A stretch of DNA of 34,241 nt, taken from assembly GCA_903882805.1 (NCBI GenBank), contig CAIRYK010000094.1, positions 1-34,241 of the forward strand, given 5' to 3'. Numbering within the stretch: position 1 is the stretch's first letter; the number at the start of each line of letters is the position of its first letter. Of this stretch, positions 32,768 to 34,241 are shown one piece after another. A program made the position numbers and the translations under genes. Origin of the DNA: an uncultured Bacteroidota bacterium (lineage in GTDB: Bacteria; Bacteroidota; Bacteroidia; Chitinophagales; Chitinophagaceae). The notes under the pieces are model-generated. The model had not been told where the DNA came from. It ran no database searches and saw only the letters and a list, made by a program, of their open reading frames with translations.

Positions 32768-33725
32768 AGTATTAGTTACGGGTATAGGAGGTAATGTAGG
32801 CTATGGTATAATAAGAAATATCAGGGCGTGTTATCCCGACATTGAAATTGTAGGCACCAATACGGCAAGAATATCTGCTGGCAATCACCTGTGCGATGAG
32901 GTATACGAAGCGCCGTTTGCCACCGATCCGGCCTATATACCCTTTGTAAAACAAATTTGCGATAAGCATAATATAAAATTAATCATACCCAGCACCGACT
33001 ACGAGACCTATATACTTGCCGCAAATGCAGACGGATTACCTACGGTAGCTGTGTCGCCTGCAGATACCACTAAGATATTTCTTGATAAATACTTGTCGTT
33101 CACAACCTTTCGCGACCTTGGGTTGAACTTTGCCGAGAGCATATTGCCTTCAGAATACAAAGGTCAGTATACAAAATGCATTGTAAAGCCGAGAGAAGGC
33201 CGTGGTAGTCGTGGCTTACATTTCAATCCACCAAACCCCGAGGCTTTTTCTGATGAGTACATTGTACAGCCAATGTTAACGGGTAAAGAAATCACCACGG
33301 CATTTTACGTAACAAAAGAAAATGAGCTACATGGGTTGATTACAATGGACAGAGAACTTTCATCGGGTGCAACCAATATATGTGAAGTAGTAACGGAATA
33401 TGACGAGGCGCTAAAAACCTACTTGCTGGACTTGATACAAAAAGTAAAGATTCGTGGCGCTTGCAATCTGCAAAGCATGGTAAACGAGTCTGGCTTTACC
33501 CCCTTTGAAGTAAATTGCAGAATTTCAGGCACTAATTCCATAAGATCGCAATTTGGCTTTAAAGATGTTAACTATACTATAGATGAATATCTTTACGGCA
33601 ACATGCCGGAAACGCCTGTAATAACTAAAGGAACCGCTATCAGAATTTTGCACGATATTATATATCCGGGTATAACCAGAAACGAAGTAAACAACAATAA
33701 AGACAATTTTTACATCTATGAATGA
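32760..33725 (+). CDS. ATP-grasp ligase, carbamoyl-phosphate-synthase-like
   Basis: A 321-residue protein starting with ATG at 32760, 8 bases inside the epimerase gene; a TTG one codon upstream is possible. Residues 1-110 form a Rossmann-like pre-ATP-grasp domain (RVLVTGIGGNVGYGIIRNIR, then LIIPSTDYETYILA). The ATP-grasp fold includes CIVKPREGRGSRGLHF (lid/phosphate loop), YIVQPMLTGKEITTAFYV, ACNLQSM and FEVNCRISGTNSIRSQFGF (magnesium-binding Glu-x-Asn). Such short carbB-like ATP-grasp proteins occur in surface-polysaccharide clusters and join a carboxylate, via acyl phosphate, to an amine. Substrates are unknown. Its 3' end overlaps the HAD gene by 8 bases. Confidence 0.87.
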   Translation: MNRVLVTGIGGNVGYGIIRNIRACYPDIEIVGTNTARISAGNHLCDEVYEAPFATDPAYIPFVKQICDKHNIKLIIPSTDYETYILAANADGLPTVAVSPADTTKIFLDKYLSFTTFRDLGLNFAESILPSEYKGQYTKCIVKPREGRGSRGLHFNPPNPEAFSDEYIVQPMLTGKEITTAFYVTKENELHGLITMDRELSSGATNICEVVTEYDEALKTYLLDLIQKVKIRGACNLQSMVNESGFTPFEVNCRISGTNSIRSQFGFKDVNYTIDEYLYGNMPETPVITKGTAIRILHDIIYPGITRNEVNNNKDNFYIYE

Positions 33726-34241
33726 TATCCGGTTCCTGCTGTTCGATGCCGCTAATACGCTAATACATAAACCCACATTGTGGACAAAAATGGCGAGCGC
33801 GCTCGAAATGCACAAAATTCAGATAGATATTCCAACATTACAACGCCATCATAAGTTAATAAGCGAAGTATTGTTTTTCCCTGACCGCACGTCTGCCGAC
33901 TTTTATAAAAAATTCAACGGCGAGCTATTATATTCACTGGGTATAATACCTAATGATGTACTGCTGGACGATATTTTCAAAGCATGTACCTACCTACCCT
34001 GGGAAGTATTTGATGATACTGATGCGCTGCAAAAAATGACCTTACCGAAAGGGATTTTATCTAATTTCAACACTACGCTTGCCGAAAAAATAAGCAATAT
34101 GTTTCCCGGCGTGTTTTCTTCAATAATTACGTCGGAAGAAATGCAATGTGCAAAACCTTCGCTGGAATTTTACAAAAAAGCTATTGACGCCGTTGGATTA
34201 GACCCTAAACAAATACTTTATGTAGGCGACTCATTGAAACT
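33718..34241 (+). CDS. HAD-superfamily hydrolase, partial (runs off right edge)
   Basis: The frame from ATG at 33718 is open to the window end (174 complete codons). Motif I is FLLFDAANTL with nucleophile D10; A12 stands where phosphatases have the acid/base Asp, as in haloacid-dehalogenase-type and FDAAGTL-type HADs. A helical cap covers about residues 17-105. Motif II is GILSNFN, motif III lies in CAKPSLEFYKKAI, and motif IV begins ILYVGDSL at the edge. It overlaps the ATP-grasp gene by 8 bases, so the three genes are translationally coupled. It may remove a phosphate or act as a non-hydrolytic partner; the missing second Asp makes ordinary phosphatase activity uncertain. Confidence 0.85.
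   Translation, partial: MNDIRFLLFDAANTLIHKPTLWTKMASALEMHKIQIDIPTLQRHHKLISEVLFFPDRTSADFYKKFNGELLYSLGIIPNDVLLDDIFKACTYLPWEVFDDTDALQKMTLPKGILSNFNTTLAEKISNMFPGVFSSIITSEEMQCAKPSLEFYKKAIDAVGLDPKQILYVGDSLK

Noticed and set aside
1..34241. CRISPR arrays, tRNA or rRNA genes, insertion sequences, prophage
   Set aside because: No regularly spaced repeats, no cloverleaf or rRNA signatures, and no transposase, integrase or phage structural genes were seen.

Overview
The window is a chromosomal segment of a member of the Bacteroidota, most like the Chitinophagia/Chitinophagaceae; the family placement is inference. Direct signs are a short primary sigma factor of the Bacteroidetes type, repeated TAnnTTTG -7 boxes just upstream of start codons, GldM-like, PorT-type barrel and DUF3810 proteins, and TPR-containing sensor kinases. 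Genes are densely packed, mostly single or in short units, and often separated by perfect hairpins that can terminate transcription from both sides. I see no rRNA, tRNA, CRISPR array or insertion sequence. The sequence looks like core genome rather than an island.

Layout. 1-4.1 kb (minus strand): a WG-repeat protein running off the left edge, translationally coupled to a small VapB/DUF2281-like protein; a PLD-nuclease/J-domain fusion; NAD-dependent DNA ligase (ligA). 4.2-5.9 kb (plus): a membrane-anchored helix-hairpin-helix protein and an acyl-CoA dehydrogenase. 6.0-9.7 kb (minus): a lipoprotein with an EF-hand-like loop, the N-terminal half of a split transketolase, an APC-family permease and a secreted GldM C-domain-like protein. 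10.1-14.6 kb (plus): two tandem paralogous TPR sensor histidine kinases with no response regulator. 14.6-19.0 kb: a DUF3810 zinc-metalloprotease-like membrane protein, a TraB/GumN protein, an outer-membrane barrel, a VanX-type D-Ala-D-Ala dipeptidase and a secreted protein of unknown function. 19.1-21.4 kb: glutaryl-CoA dehydrogenase and the primary sigma factor, divergent, with a symmetric pair of -7 boxes in an inverted repeat between them. 21.5-24.4 kb: a DinB/DUF1569-like protein behind a large dyad, a MoxR ATPase, a MazG-like pyrophosphohydrolase and sucD. 24.4-25.6 kb: about 1.2 kb of AT-rich non-coding DNA, then dnaA. 27.3-31.4 kb: a Bax-inhibitor-1 family protein, a CE2-like SGNH esterase, hldD with a small His/Glu-rich membrane protein, and a membrane-anchored J-domain protein. 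31.9 kb to the end: an overlapping three-gene operon (sugar epimerase, ATP-grasp, HAD hydrolase) that continues past the right edge.

How the genes relate. DNA replication and repair (ligA, dnaA, possibly the PLD-J protein), central metabolism (transketolase, sucD, two acyl-CoA dehydrogenases) and envelope functions (hldD, VanX-like enzyme, barrel, lipoprotein, esterase) are mixed without a single theme. The best candidates for something undescribed are the PLD-J fusion, the coupled VapB-like/WG pair, the epimerase/ATP-grasp/HAD operon, and the combination of an unusual DnaA box-recognition motif (GGFDH) with a long upstream region that has no recognisable consensus DnaA box.
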